A stretch of DNA of 64,000 bases from Thysanoteuthis rhombus (GCA_963457665.1 OY735206.1:27873377-27937376), one strand, 5' to 3'; shown: positions 44,951 through 56,565, numbered from the stretch's first letter. Numbers and translations are program-made. The notes: generated from the letters alone by a model not told the origin.

Positions 44951-46195
44951 CCACACAACACGATGTTCAGCCCTTTTCAAACATTACTTTTGGAACGCAT
45001 GCAGCTCTAGTAATACCAATATGAAGAAATGAGCAGTCAAAGTGAATATTTTAGAGTGAGAAAAAACGTGTTCTACAATTGATTAACATATTGTTTGTGT
45101 CATATTATTTGAATAGCAATTTGAAAAGACTATGTAGCAGGTAATCTGTTCAATTAAATTTGAACATTAAGATCTGATTCACTTCAGCAAACGAATTATC
45201 ATCATTTCGCCGGCGTGGGAATCAATCCGTAGATTAGGTAGATGGCAGTTACCTCCCCTAGATTGTTTTCCCCAATAAATTATAGTTTATTTTGGAAACT
45301 ATATTTTGTTTTATTTTTAATGAAAGTATAATTTATTTTTGTTTCGGACGTTTTTAACGGGGATTAATTAGTTGCTATAATATAATCCAACATTTCTGAC
45401 CAAGAAGACTTAATTTAGAAAAAAATAAATGATCAAAGAATGTTGGACCTAACTCCATACGGATTTGAAAAGTCAGAAATATGGAGGAAAATAGCGTCCG
45501 AAATCTGATATATTTCATTCCATGTAAATTATAGCAATTAAATAATCCCTGTTAAAATGTACGAAACATAAAGAAATAATAATTGGATTTATATGATAAA
45601 GTAGGTAATTATTTGTGCATGTATGTGCGTACTCTTACAAGTCGAGAACTACGCGTCACAGAGGAAAAATAAAGGCATATTCGAAATCAGCAGGTCCCAA
45701 TTCACTTACAGCACGTATAATTAGCTCATATTTTGCAAAGAAAAAATCGTCGATTTCTATGGGGTCTAAATTTACGCTCACATGAAATAAACTGCTTTTA
45801 TTTCAAAAGAAAACAGTGTAAGCTACAATACATTAATATTCTGACGAGGTAAATATTATCAGGGGACTGAATGCGAAAACCGAGGGAGACAGTTTTGATT
45901 TCTTTCCCTTTTGATTACATGTGCTCAAACATTTCGGAAATTTGTCAGTTTTGAGAGAGAAAACATTCAAAGGTTTTATGAGAGGGGTTCTATTCATAAT
46001 GTAGCTATAATGCTAAACTGCACTTTTACAATCCGTTCGTCGTAGGCAAGTGCAGATCTGATTTTTTCTGCCAGTTTGGCAGCTTTTCTAATAGGAATCT
46101 AACCCTAACGTGGCATTAAAACATGTTTAGAGGAAAGATCCCAATCCTAATCCCAACCAGAACGCAAAAATTAAACATTTAACACAATTTAAATC
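44951..46195. other. No recognised gene or repeat
   Basis: AT-rich unique-looking DNA, no microsatellite. Confidence 0.45.
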
Positions 46196-46890
46196 AGATA
46201 GTCTGCGTTGATGTGCAAACTTCCTTCGCCGAAAGTGAGCACAAGCATTCTCAGTTCTGAGAAAAGAAATTCTCAAGGGTTCACGAGGAGGTATGCAGGC
46301 CTGGCCGAAGATGCGCGCTGGCCTGTAAGAGCTTGCCTGAGTGTGTGTACTAGCATGATCAGTATTGGGGTGTGCTTGCAAGAGCACCCTTTGTTTGATT
46401 TCATGAAATCTCTTATAAAATATCACTTGCTTTTCGGCGTTATCAGATTCGGTTTTATTCTCGGGCGACGCTGGATACCCCCGCTAGTCAGAATTCAGCA
46501 AGTCAGAAGCAAAACAAAAAATAGCTCCCGAAATGCAATAAAATTTATTAGGAAAAAAACATAAGAGAGGTAACTCAATGCGATATTTTGAAAAATACTG
46601 AAGTAAACCAAAGCCAGTTGGATGACGTGGTCAATTTGAACTCCACATGACATGACCTTCCGCTTATTGTTGACATACGAGTCAAGGTGTTCTCTTTCAG
46701 CGTGAGCGCTGAAGCGTATGACTGTTTGAATGACTCCCTCCCATCCCACTAAAAAAGGAAAAAAAAACAAAACACGTTTGATCTCAACATTTACCGTCGG
46801 TCAGGGTCTAGGTCGTCAAGCTCAGTGGAGTGTGTCTTACGAAGGTGTCTGATGCATGTGACTATTTTATGTCTTATGAAAGATTAACAA
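46196..46890. other. No recognised feature; overlapping open frames
   Basis: 46,208-46,564 (+, 118 codons) and 46,127-46,426 (-, 99 codons) overlap. Both have mixed composition but no recognised family and no splice support. Confidence 0.3.
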
Positions 46891-46892
46891 TA

Positions 46893-47150
46893 CAGGCGTG
46901 CCCGTAATAACACGGATATAGGGGTCCAAGAAAGCCAACCACGATATAACTGAACTGCGATAACTGCTGGGTGGGCATGGGTAATATTCAAGGACAAGCG
47001 ATAGGCGAAAACAAAAGCATTTTTTACATCAAGGACTTGACCCTTTGAAGCCTTTGCCCGTGCGTCTCAATATGGGTAAAAATATTGACGTTCACCACCC
47101 ATCCGTTCATACTGCGCACTATATCAGCGCTGTTTATCAGGAGACGCCTG
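46893..47150. mobile_element. Tigger/pogo-like MITE
   Basis: Starts CAGGCGTGCCCGTAATAAC and ends, in reverse complement, CAGGCGTCTCCTGATAAAC, flanked by TA on both sides (46,891-46,892 and 47,151-47,152). The CAGGC-CC ends and the inner CGATATAACTGAACTGCGATA resemble Tigger/pogo-family ends. 258 bases, no coding capacity. Confidence 0.65.
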
Positions 47151-47159
47151 TATTTACAT

Positions 47160-47560
47160 GATTACACCAGATCTCTGATGGTTGTCACTGGAGACCGAGT
47201 GTCTCCTCCTCAGAAGAAGGCCTTCTTCTGTCACGATAGACAATGGAATGACCTTCAAGTTATGCCTCTAGGGTGGATTTAGAAAAGTTCATCCCCAACC
47301 GAATTTAAGAATAATACTACCAGCTATAAATATATAGCTGAATTCCTAAATCCAATATTTAATACGATAAACAAAATTGCATAAGTACCAGATTGTTCTT
47401 GTCTTGGACTGGTTGCCTTCCCAAGGCTATAGAGCCCAGTCTGCCTTGCTATTTCGTCCATGGAGAAGTGGAGATTCGTGCCTTTCCAAAGGGCATCAGT
47501 GTAAAGTTTACATAAACAGCCTTCCTGATTCCATCGTTTATGCTCTTAAACGCCACGTAC
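47160..47560 (+). repeat. Coding-like repeat H, copy 2
   Basis: GATAGACAATGGAATGACCTTC parallels GATAGGCAATGGAACGATAC at 61,168, and TGCCTTTCCAAAGGGCATCA followed by TTTACATAAACAGCCTT parallels 61,620-61,655. The frame fragment DRQWNDLQV parallels DRQWNDTEV in the 61-kb copy. Confidence 0.5.
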
Positions 47561-48695
47561 TCCTGCTCTGTTGTGGCCCATAGGCACGATGCGTAGTCAG
47601 TCAGATCATCCTAAAAACTGAAGAAAAAAAAACATTTCGAAAGTCTTGGTCGACGGTTTCTTATACCGTCTCTGAAGATTTAATTTAGCTTTTAATTGCA
47701 AGAAAATAGCATAAAGTTATTCGTAAAAATAAGAAGAATGGCTACTTTTCTTAAGCAATCCCCCCCATGTCCTAATTAAGCTAAAATTACATTCTACTTG
47801 TTCATTCAATATGCCTCTTGTACTTGATGCTTTGCTGCTAGATTCTCGATATTTCATGATAACTTGTTTACAGTGGATAATTGTTGTTTCAGTATGACCT
47901 ATGCATACTTATATGATGAAATAATACGATAACGGAAATGGAAGTCGATAATTAAAACATTTTTTAGAAACTTATATTCTGAAATTCACCAAGTGAGGGT
48001 TAATCTAGGACATAAGGTCACAGTGCATAACTTCATGGGCAAAAAGTCACCATGTAGGTATCATGTTTCGCCACCTACAAAACGTAACCAAGCATAAAGC
48101 CACTAAACTTAAGCCACTGACTGAAATACATTTCTTTTTATTGAATACGTAATATTCCAATTATATTTGTACTAATTAAATAGTGTGATATTAAATCAAA
48201 ATATTACTTATATTAGAGAAAAAAGTGATTTTATTTATTCAACTTAATCGAACGAGTATCTCGCTTCCAAAGCAAAACAAATATGGTAATAAATACATAT
48301 AAATCACAAAAAAACTTCATACATTCAAATTTACCAATAAAAACATTACGATACGCATGGTTGACAAAACTAGAGAATAATCCATAAATGAATAAATACC
48401 GAAAAATTACTCGTTCATTTCTGGCAAAATTTTAAAATCTTGGTGTCTTTTACTCTAAAAATCTCCTGATGCAACCTATAACATTACACCCTTATGCTCA
48501 GTGTAAAGAACTTTCTAAACACAAATAAAAAGAATTTTATGCCAGAATGTTCTACAATCTTTCTTCTTGCTCATGACCCAAAGATTATTACTATACAATA
48601 AACCCGTCACAAGTTTCGGGCATTTTTATCGATACATGTTCCCTTGTTATAAAAAATCTGTGAAAGTACCGAGACAACAACATTATCCGACTCCT
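47561..48695. other. No recognised gene or repeat
   Basis: Very AT-rich, with poor coding potential throughout. Confidence 0.45.
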
Positions 48696-48699
48696 TCAA

Positions 48700-48912
48700 A
48701 AGTCAGTAACTCACGACAGACATCACGACTCACGACATGGATCCCCTGAGATCACATGCACAACCGAGGCCGACAGAATATTAGATGGAGAGACGAGCTA
48801 GACAAGTTTAGGAAGTACTGGCTACGTGACGCCCATGTGGCAATCCTGGGGAAGGTCTATGTCCAACGACGGACATTAAAAGACTTATGATGATGATGAT
48901 GATGATGATATA
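48700..48912 (+). mobile_element. RTE-like LINE 3' end
   Basis: ACATCACGACTCACGACATGG, AACCGAGGCCGACAGAATAT and GAGACGAGCTAGACAAGTTT to a (GAT)n tail that passes into ATATAT. A gap removes the CATGATAGAGAA segment (48,834-48,841). Confidence 0.9.
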
Positions 48913-49029
48913 TATGTAGTTAACCATCTAGTATGCCCAGTGCCGTTATTTGAGCCATCGGAGCCTGGGTCAGACTCCTTGATTTGATGTCTCTATAAAT
49001 ATACTTTCCTTAACAAAGTTGTGCTCCAG

Positions 49030-49473
49030 TGAGTCGGGGCGAAATCAGAAGTATTGACATTCATAGAGAATATAGAGTATGGACAGACTTGTGCGAATAC
49101 ATGAAAGTAGAGAAAAACGGGGAAATATTTCTCAATCAATAACGAATTCTTGGATCCATCGCAAAATTTAATCGAATTCTCACGAGTCCTGCTGCTACAC
49201 GAAATCTTATTTAAATTAATTGAGAAGTTTTGGAGATATCATAATGACAGGCAGGGGCGAATACAGAAAATTATGATTTCGCACGGACAGAAATGAGCAA
49301 ATACAGGGATGTATTAAAAAATGCAAAAATATCTCACAATCAAAATCAAATTCATGGATCTGCACCGAAATTTCCATTCTCTTCATACACTGTGGTCCAT
49401 CTCTCCACAAAATTTCATTGAAATTCATGGAGATCTTCAGGAGATATTGTGGGGACTGACAAAGGATACAGGA

Positions 49474-49518
<45 letters not shown>

Positions 49519-49740
49519 AAATCAATTCCTGGTTGCAGCCTGAAAATCAATCATGTTTCTCTTGATAATTGCCTTACTCTTCCAGAAATCAAATAGAAAC
49601 TCTTTGAGAACTTTTGGAACTATCGTGTACAGAGACAGGGGCGAATACAGAAATATATAAAATATTAGAACGGAAAAATATATTTCACTACAAAATGAAT
49701 TCCTAGATCCGCCCCAAATCTTTTGAATGTTTAGTAATGA
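49030..49740. repeat. Three diverged tandem units of about 220-250 bp
   Basis: Each unit contains in order GAGAA-TTTTGGAGATATC, ACAGGCAGGGGCGAATACAG, AAAAATATTTC-CA, AATCAAAATCAAATTCATGG and ATC(C/T)GC-CC-AAATTT. An AT tract (49,477-49,515) interrupts the second unit. Confidence 0.75.
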
Positions 49741-50057
49741 ATGGGGGAGGGACATCTGGAATCAATGGGCTTGCAACAGGCTGGAGGTACATTTAGTGAT
49801 GGTACTGTCTGTTTCAAGATTCCCCTTACAGAGATTCACACGTGTCTTGTCCGGTGGTTATTTTTGCACGTCTTTCATTTTTTACACCACGAATTATACA
49901 GGGATTGGTTGACCATTGTGTCAATATTCTTTCAACAGGAACCAGTGAATTCGAATGTGCCGTCATTGTTTGCCTTTTTTTTTTTTCATTTTTTTTGCCA
50001 AAAGTAGGAACAGCAGGGTTGCTATTCCTGAACATTAGAAAAAAAAAAGAAAAAAAA
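49741..50057. other. No recognised feature
   Basis: Overlapping frames on both strands, T run near 49,977 and A run near 50,040. Confidence 0.35.
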
Positions 50058-50146
50058 GAACGTTCCGGTCACTGTCATTCAAGAGAGAGAACGTTCCGGT
50101 CACCGTCATTCAAAAAAGAGGACGTTCCCAGTCACTCTCAGTGCGG
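50058..50146. repeat. Three-copy 31-bp tandem repeat with GAACGTTC
   Basis: GAACGTTCCGGTCACTGTC at 50,058, GAACGTTCCGGTCACCGTC at 50,089 and GGACGTTCCCAGTCACTCTC at 50,120: exact 31-base spacing. Confidence 0.85.
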
Positions 50147-50289
50147 TCGATATGCGTAAATGATATAATGACAGTGGCTAGATTATGGCTAAGAATTGCT
50201 AAAATATCTTAAATGTTGGACAAGTAGAACAAAAGCTAGTGTAAAAAAACGCCATAAGAAAAATGGTCAACTTCCGATAATTCATTTAT

Positions 50290-50520
50290 AGCTGTATTCT
50301 TTAAGAAATGGAATTTTGGTCCGACAGAGTGAATTATAAATTGCATCATATCGTATAAAAAACTTATCTGAAACGATTTCCCGTCGTTACATGGTCAATA
50401 TATCATTCAATTTAAACAACGTAAATAGTATAATCAATTGAAGAAAAATCGCTTCGTCGAAGCGGTTACCTACCGGTGGCGGGTTCGTTTCATGCAGCGG
50501 CCCCATTTTTCTTTAATTGA
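50290..50520. repeat. Fold-back repeat F, left arm with loop
   Basis: TTAAGAAATGGAATTTTGGTC, CGACAGAGTGAATTATAAAT, AACAACGTAAATAGTATAATC. The loop holds a perfect small hairpin CGCTTCGTCGAAGCG, then GGTGGCGGGTTCGTTTC (B-box-like) and TGCAGCGGCCCC. The right arm stops after TTTCTTTAATTG and repeat D begins. Confidence 0.7.
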
Positions 50521-50523
50521 CAC

Positions 50524-50875
50524 CAGGTCTGTAAGCAAAACGGTATGACCAGGAGCACAGGAACATACAAACGAATTATCAAATCTGTTAGAATAAGGCC
50601 CCCAAAAGGTAAAAAAACTAACCTTTTTTTCCAAAATCTAAAAATACTCTTTAGAAGGGGGCAAGTGGAAAACTGATGCCAAAACGTCTAAGAACATTTA
50701 GATTTTAGAGGATAGAGACGTTATTGACAAACCCAACAGAATATAGCCCCAAAGGTCAAAGAAGGCTCTTTTCCCAAGATTGAAAATGAAGGAAACATTT
50801 GATTTTAAAGTTTGTAGATAAAACGGTATGGTCAGGAGCGCTGTGACACAGAAACGCAAGCACGTATAAGATATG
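50524..50875. repeat. Repeat D tandem pair
   Basis: GTCTGTAAGCAAAACGGTATG at 50,527 and GTTTGTAGATAAAACGGTATGG at 50,809, about 282 bases apart, with AGAATAAGGCCCC and AGAATATAGCCCC upstream blocks. Confidence 0.65.
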
Positions 50876-51550
50876 AGAAATAAATAGAGATAAAACCCTT
50901 CACCATCTTTGATGGCTACAGTTATCCAATGATGGACGAGAGAAGAGTAGAATGATACAATGGCAATAACCATACTTTAGGTTGACTGTTATCTACTGTA
51001 GAGTTCAATGAGGTCATAAATCATCGAACTTCAGTAAGAATTTATGAAGTGAGGGAAAAGTTTCATTTTAAGCTCATGTTGAGAGAAACTATCGAGGTTG
51101 CAATTAAATAACTTTAGAGAATCAATTCCAGGCATCAATGCATATCCTTTTTGCAGAGTTCAAAGATGGCGACTGGCTCTACCCTTTTTAAAAAAAGATT
51201 TTGAGCCATACCTAGTAGTTAAAAATAATGCAGTTTTGAGACAGCCTAGATCAGAACTTTCTTGTTGTGTACGTTGAAATAATCTGAGAGAAAAATTGAT
51301 AATATTTTTTTTCAAATAGTCATGAACAAAAAGATAATTTAGATGGAATGGTTTGGTGCTCTAACTTTGGAATGAAGTGATTCTTTCACAAAGGATATAC
51401 ATTATCTCTGAAGTCTGCAAAGTTGATAAGGAACAGTAGGAACATTCTTATCTTGTCTTGAAGTGTCGGAAACGTTTATTCATCAACAAAGCAGGCCTGC
51501 ATCACTCCTGTTCTGTGAGAGAAGTTTTCAGACAATGTTTTTTGAAAATT
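50876..51550. other. No recognised feature
   Basis: AT-rich unique-looking DNA. Confidence 0.4.
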
Positions 51551-51554
51551 AATG

Positions 51555-51725
51555 ACAGGTCTGGTCAGTCACTCAATAGAAACTGTCACGTGACCAACAC
51601 CATTTGGTAGCATGCTGTGTTGGGGGAGATCAATCAAAAATTTGGGAAAAAGAGTGATCAATGACTAAGTTACTTCACTTGTTATTTGCTGGATCACTAA
51701 ATGGCCCGAATTAAAAAAAAAGTAA
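51555..51725 (+). repeat. Dispersed repeat B, short copy
   Basis: GTCAGTCACTCAATAGAAAC, TCACGTGACCAACACCATTTGG, GTTGGGGGAGATCAAT, GTGATCAATGACTAAGTTAC. Confidence 0.7.
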
Positions 51726-51904
51726 GGGGCTAATTCAGTAGAAACTTGCTTTGATAATTGATTGAATGCTTTGCTTCAAACCTTTGAAGGTGCAAAAAAA
51801 CAAAAAAAACACGGAGCAAATATTAAAAATTTCAACTCTCTGGTTCCATTACCGCTCGTAGTTTTTTCAGTGGGTTTTATGTTTTAAACAGAATTAGCTT
51901 TTAT

Positions 51905-52042
51905 GGTGCTTTGCGTGAATATTCCTTGCAAGGATCATCAGTTGTTAACTATGTAACTGTTTCGGGAATTTAAAAACAAAACCATTATAATATGCTTTCA
52001 CTCCCAGTAGGGTTGATCAAACACCACCTCCCCATAAGTTAA
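51905..52042 (+). repeat. Dispersed repeat K, partial copy
   Basis: AGGATCATCAGTTGTTAACTA, GTAACTGTTTCGGGAATTTA, GGTTGATCAAACACCACCT match the second half of K. Confidence 0.7.
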
Positions 52043-52144
52043 AAGGATGATGATGATGATGAATATTCACCCCATCTTAAAATGTGCTGCTATTGCATCT
52101 TTATATCCATTTGGAATCTTTTAAGACGAATATCTAAATTGTTT

Positions 52145-52335
52145 AAGAATGTCTGTCCGTCCGTCTGTCTCTCTGTCTATCTGTCTGTCTGTCTCTCTTT
52201 TCCTATCACTTTTCGTCTGTCTGTCCGTCTCTCCTGTATCTCTCTCTCTCTCTCTCTCTGTCTGCCTGTCTGTCTGACTATTTGCTTCTCTCTTTCTCTC
52301 TCTCTCTCCCTTTTTTGGTCTGTCTGTCTGACAGA
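52145..52335. repeat. (CTGT)n/(CT)n microsatellite region
   Basis: Interrupted CTGT, GTCT and CT units. Open frames on both strands are artefacts of it. Confidence 0.9.
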
Positions 52336-53390
52336 CCATACCCCCTCTCTATGTCTCTATGTATGTCAATCTCCTTTTATCACTATCTCAGATATGGACG
52401 AAAATCATGCTCTCAACCAACAAAAATGAAAAAACAAATAAAAAGGAAACGAAAAACGAAATAATTCATGCTGGCATAAAACGAGAACTAACAACGCTTC
52501 CCATTTCTCAACCTGACACCCATCCCCCGCCAAGGCACTGCCCCACCTGAAAAACGTTTGGCAGACAGACACCACCACACTACTTCAAACAGTTCTCAAA
52601 AACACAAACAAACCAGTTGTAGTAGTAGTGGTGGTAGTAGTAGTAATTATAATAATAATCCCATAGAATTGAAAAAAAAATTGTTCCCATATCTGAACCC
52701 TTGAGAAGTCACTCTAAGTGACGGGAAACTTGCGTTCCTGAAATGTCTGTCGTGGTGGTGTCAAACCCGTTGGAGGTACAGGGGTTGCTTCGGGGAGCGG
52801 TGAAGACATCTTCGAAGCCGACTGTAAATTGGCCAGTGAGTCATTTTTCTTATTGTTGATGTGTAACAGGGAGGGGCTTATTTACACATGACTGGATTTT
52901 GATAACCGTCTGCCAGAATACCTGGAGCTCAATATTTTTTTGTGGGGGCGGTAAGATGAGATAAGGGGTTAAGTAGATCATTTGGCCTAAGAAAACCATG
53001 ACCCTTACTGAATCGAATCTTTGTCTCCAGGGTACTAATGCTGATCTTAATCATGGTCAATCATCATCATCATCATCATCATTCAATGACAAAATCCATC
53101 AATCATTCGTCCATTAAAGACATTACGCAAATAAAGCCTAAAGAGTTGAGGTTATCGAGCGGGGGATCGGAAGAGGAATCACGTGATCACGCAAGGTTTA
53201 TGAAAACCTTGAAATTTCGAAGTATTCATAACGAACTGGATGCAACTCATGTGTCTTGTAAACCTAATCTATTCCAGATATTCCACAATCTATCACAAGT
53301 AATCGAAGAAAAAAAATCTAGGATCTAGTGATAGCAGAAGAGCAGGGAAACTTCAATAAACATAAAGAGGGAAAAAAATCAATAAATCGA
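52336..53390. other. No recognised gene; small (GTA)n and (ATC)n
   Basis: (GTAGTA)n near 52,617-52,645 and (ATC)n at 53,060-53,082. Unlike the other ATC tracts, the latter has no LINE sequence beside it. Confidence 0.45.
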
Positions 53391-53394
53391 ACCA

Positions 53395-53707
53395 GATGCT
53401 CGGTATAATAATCCCAAGTACGTCCAAACACATGGTCACCACTAAATACAAAATGTTTTACAAAACCATGGTCAGACCACAGACAGAATATGCAAGCATT
53501 ATCTGGTTTCTGCGTACCAAAAGTATCAAGAAATACTGGAGCCTACGGAGAAGAGCTACCGAATTGGTGCCACAACCAAAAGACACAGCGAATACTACAG
53601 CATCCCACTATACAATACAACAGGTTGAGAAGTGACCTGATACAACATTTACAAAATAACATACGGCATGGGCTGAGTTTTGTATCATTGACAGGGTTGG
53701 TGGCCTG

Positions 53708-53708
<1 letters not shown>
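53395..53708 (+). mobile_element. CR1/jockey-like LINE, post-RT fragment
   Basis: The plus frame reads MFYKTMVRPQTEYASIIW, then LRRRATELVPQPKD. After a frameshift near 53,625, the neighbouring frame gives RLRSDLIQHLQNNI. This is the conserved region after the RT palm in CR1/L2/jockey-type LINEs (VRPxLEYAS-x-W, RRATKLV, RLRGDLI). 5' and 3' truncated, frame-shifted, inactive. It abuts an oppositely oriented RTE-like LINE tail. Confidence 0.8.
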
Positions 53709-53758
<50 letters not shown>

Positions 53759-53990
53759 GTCTTTCAACGTACGTCGTTGGACATAGACCTTCCCCAGGAT
53801 TTGACACATTTCTCTATCATGAGCGTCACGGAGCCTGTACTTTCTGAATTTGTCTAGCTCGTCTCTCCATCTAATATTCTGTCGGCGTCGGTTGCGCATG
53901 TGATCTCGGGGAGGGGGGTCCATGTCGTGAGTCGCGATATCCATCGGTTGTCCGCCATTCTTGCAACACCACCTGCCCATAACATTTCCG
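53709..53990 (-). mobile_element. RTE-like LINE 3' end with long tail
   Basis: A long (ATC)n (53,709-53,757) followed by the reverse-complement coding end; the minus frame reads NIRWRDELDKFRKYRLRDAH and then CQILGKVYVQRRTLKD, the clearest reading of the family's C-terminus. Confidence 0.92.
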
Positions 53991-54594
53991 TAAATCCTAT
54001 CAAATCTGATGCAGGTGGGGTGGGTGGGGGGAATTGCAAACATAAAAAATTAGCTATATTTATCAAATTGATCGCTGTGGTTCGGAGCTGTTTTTGCAAT
54101 TACGAAAGAATTATTTTGATGAGAAAAAATCTCATCTAACCAGCCAGTCTTCCGTGCTACTAACCAACCCAACATCTGATTACTCAGTATACCATACTAT
54201 TCACACAATTTTGGGAGTCAGGGATCGCTCAAAGATTTCCCCATTACCAAGCATTAGATTTGCTCTATTGATTTCCTCTTCTATTCTTTTATTGAAGTTT
54301 AGTTACTCATTCACTTAATCAATGGTAATTGCTTTTTCAGCTTATGAACATTTTTTTCTTATAGAATCACTCGACTTTAAGATTGCTTGAGAAACCTGTA
54401 CTTACCAATATTTTGGGATATTGGCTGATTCAGTTATTTGCTCTGCACTTGTATGTATAAATATAAACAGCATTATAATGAATTAGAAATCTTTCAGCAA
54501 TACATTGATTTTGAAAATTGACTAAGTGAAAATGAATTACCACGTATTGTAAATCATTATCAGTTTGGAGGTAACTAAAATATTTCATAATCGT

Positions 54595-54595
<1 letters not shown>
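53991..54595. other. No recognised feature
   Basis: AT-rich unique-looking DNA. Confidence 0.4.
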
Positions 54596-54596
<1 letters not shown>

Positions 54597-54686
<90 letters not shown>

Positions 54687-54793
54687 GAAGGTTTCAATCC
54701 TGCCTCGCAGTACTGGATGGGATTATGGAAAGTCTATAGCCATACTGAAGAGATGTGATACATCGAAACAGCTGTCTGTGGATGATACAATAA

Positions 54794-54872
<79 letters not shown>
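54597..54872. repeat. Repeat E, copy 3, between two long (AT)n tracts
   Basis: AT tracts at 54,597-54,681 and 54,797-54,871 enclose the distal half of repeat E (GAAGGTTTCAATCCTGCCTC, TACTGGATGGGATTATGG, CGAAACAGCTGTCTGTGGAT). Confidence 0.85.
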
Positions 54873-54873
<1 letters not shown>

Positions 54874-54884
54874 TATATATATAC

Positions 54885-55020
54885 GCACAATACAAATCAA
54901 GAATACGATATTATGTAAAATAATGCAATATCCAATGTGTGATGAGTTTATTTAATGAAGTGCTTGATACATTCAACATTACCATAAAGTTGAGTTGAAG
55001 TACAGCTTAAAATATGATGA
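54885..55020. repeat. Dispersed repeat G, copy 2
   Basis: ACAAATCAAGAATACGATAT, AATAATGCAATATCCAATG and TTGATACATTCAACATTAC match 35-115. Confidence 0.6.
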
Positions 55021-55048
55021 AATCAAGGATTAGCAAATCCTTTACATC

Positions 55049-55049
<1 letters not shown>

Positions 55050-55107
<58 letters not shown>
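55050..55107. repeat. (AT)n microsatellite
   Basis: Uninterrupted AT. Confidence 0.95.
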
Positions 55108-55110
<3 letters not shown>

Positions 55111-55124
55111 AGACAGCTTTAACT

Positions 55125-55460
55125 ACTTTAAAACAAAGTTTCTTAAAATGTTTTTGTTTCACTTCAGTCACTTTTCCCCAATACCTGTTACGTAATCTAT
55201 GTAATTTTCTTCAGTGTTTTTTTTTTTCGTTGTTTTTTCCCTTGTTTAACATATACTTTATTATTATGGTGATGTGTTTAAATTTTCTCTCGTTGGTATC
55301 ATCAGTTGTTTACCATGTAACCGCTTCGGGAATTTTTAAAACAAAACAGTTATATTATCATGGCCTCCCAGCAGTGTTGATCAAATACCACTTTTTTTCC
55401 GCAATGATTTTAACATACAGCTTATGTCATACATATAGTTTGTTATTCTTTATCTGATAT
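55125..55460 (+). repeat. Dispersed repeat K, copy 2
   Basis: Second full copy of K (see 20,030-20,350), with clear similarity over its whole length. Confidence 0.75.
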
Positions 55461-56200
55461 CATAATATATGATAATATATAATAAGAGCCGTATCCGTCA
55501 AACATAGTATCATAAGTAGTCACCAGCCTTTCACTCCTTCCCACTCTCTTATTGGATTACCTACTTCCTTTACTCCCTTTCTCTTTTCTCCTCTCTTATT
55601 GAACTATCCAAGTCCTTTCTTCTCTGATCCTTCCCACCTCATCTATCACACTTATTATATCAGTAGAAGCCATCGGCCGAGCCTGTTGTTGAACACTTAT
55701 GGTAACGACCTTCAAAGGGATTTGGCATGGGACTGCATTGGTATGTATGGTAGGTTACCCCAGGATGTTTTTTTTTTCAAAGTGATTACCCTGATTAGTG
55801 AGAAACTACATTTCTGCCTATAATTGATCTCAAGTCCACAGATGAAAGTTGCATCCACTCTACCTCGTCATTTTTTTTCAAAATCAGGCAAACATTTTGA
55901 ACTAAGTGACATCTTGCATTACATTCGATCGGCCTATTTGGCTGACAGCTGTTGAGATCAAACAGTCAATGAATTCAGATGTAGTATGCCGATTATAAGG
56001 CTTTCATATGATGATGAGCTTCTTGGGAAGAATTGGCTCTTTAATGAATAGTTCAGGACTATCTGAACTGATAGAAACATGCCATGGCCTAACTTGGTCG
56101 ATCATCTGAGGCAGTTTCGCGAGCTTTTCGGGTTCGCTTAATGGTTGAAGCAGCTTTAATAACAACGCTTAGAGACTCAGTTTTACCTGAGATGAACTCA
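55461..56200. other. No recognised feature
   Basis: Mixed composition. A plus frame at 55,599-55,823 is unrecognised. Confidence 0.35.
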
Positions 56201-56204
56201 CCAC

Positions 56205-56565
56205 CAAATAAAGCAGACAGTTACGTCTGAAAATGTTCATGTATGATTTCCAGTTAATCTATTTTTAATAAACTATTTATTTTAGTTGGGTCATTTTCCC
56301 ACTATTTTTCCACTAGCAGCCTTTTTACTAGGGTCATTATTATCTGTACCATTTTCACCGGGCAGTTATTACCGTAGCAATCTTTTTCGGAGCCACTTTT
56401 ACCGGGCCATTTTTATCTGGGCCATTATTACCGTAGTAATTTACACCGGCGCCATTTTCACCGTACCATCATTACCGCAGCCATTTTACAAGGGCCATTT
56501 TACGGGACCATTTTTACCTGGGCCATTATTACCTAAATGTTTTCTCAGCGAATCTGATACCATTG
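56205..56565 (+). mobile_element. Element J: conserved block plus 15-bp minisatellite
   Basis: The conserved block TTACGTCTGAAAATGTTCATG...CTATTTATTTTAGTTGGGTC is followed by diverged units built from GGGCCATTTTTACC and GCCATTATTACCG (56,340-56,560). The same block-plus-minisatellite unit occurs reversed at 58,110-58,290 and forward at 62,005-62,210. Confidence 0.7.

Noticed and set aside
52082-52429. 115-codon Ser/Leu/Cys-rich frame resembling a secreted cysteine-rich protein
   Set aside because: Explained by (CTGT)n and (CT)n repeats.
53060-53082. Another RTE-like LINE tail at an (ATC)n tract
   Set aside because: No LINE coding sequence flanks it on either side; a plain trinucleotide repeat is sufficient. 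The same holds for the GAT run at 52,048-52,062.
54565-54918. 117-codon Tyr-Ile repeat frame
   Set aside because: A reading of (AT)n tracts around repeat E.
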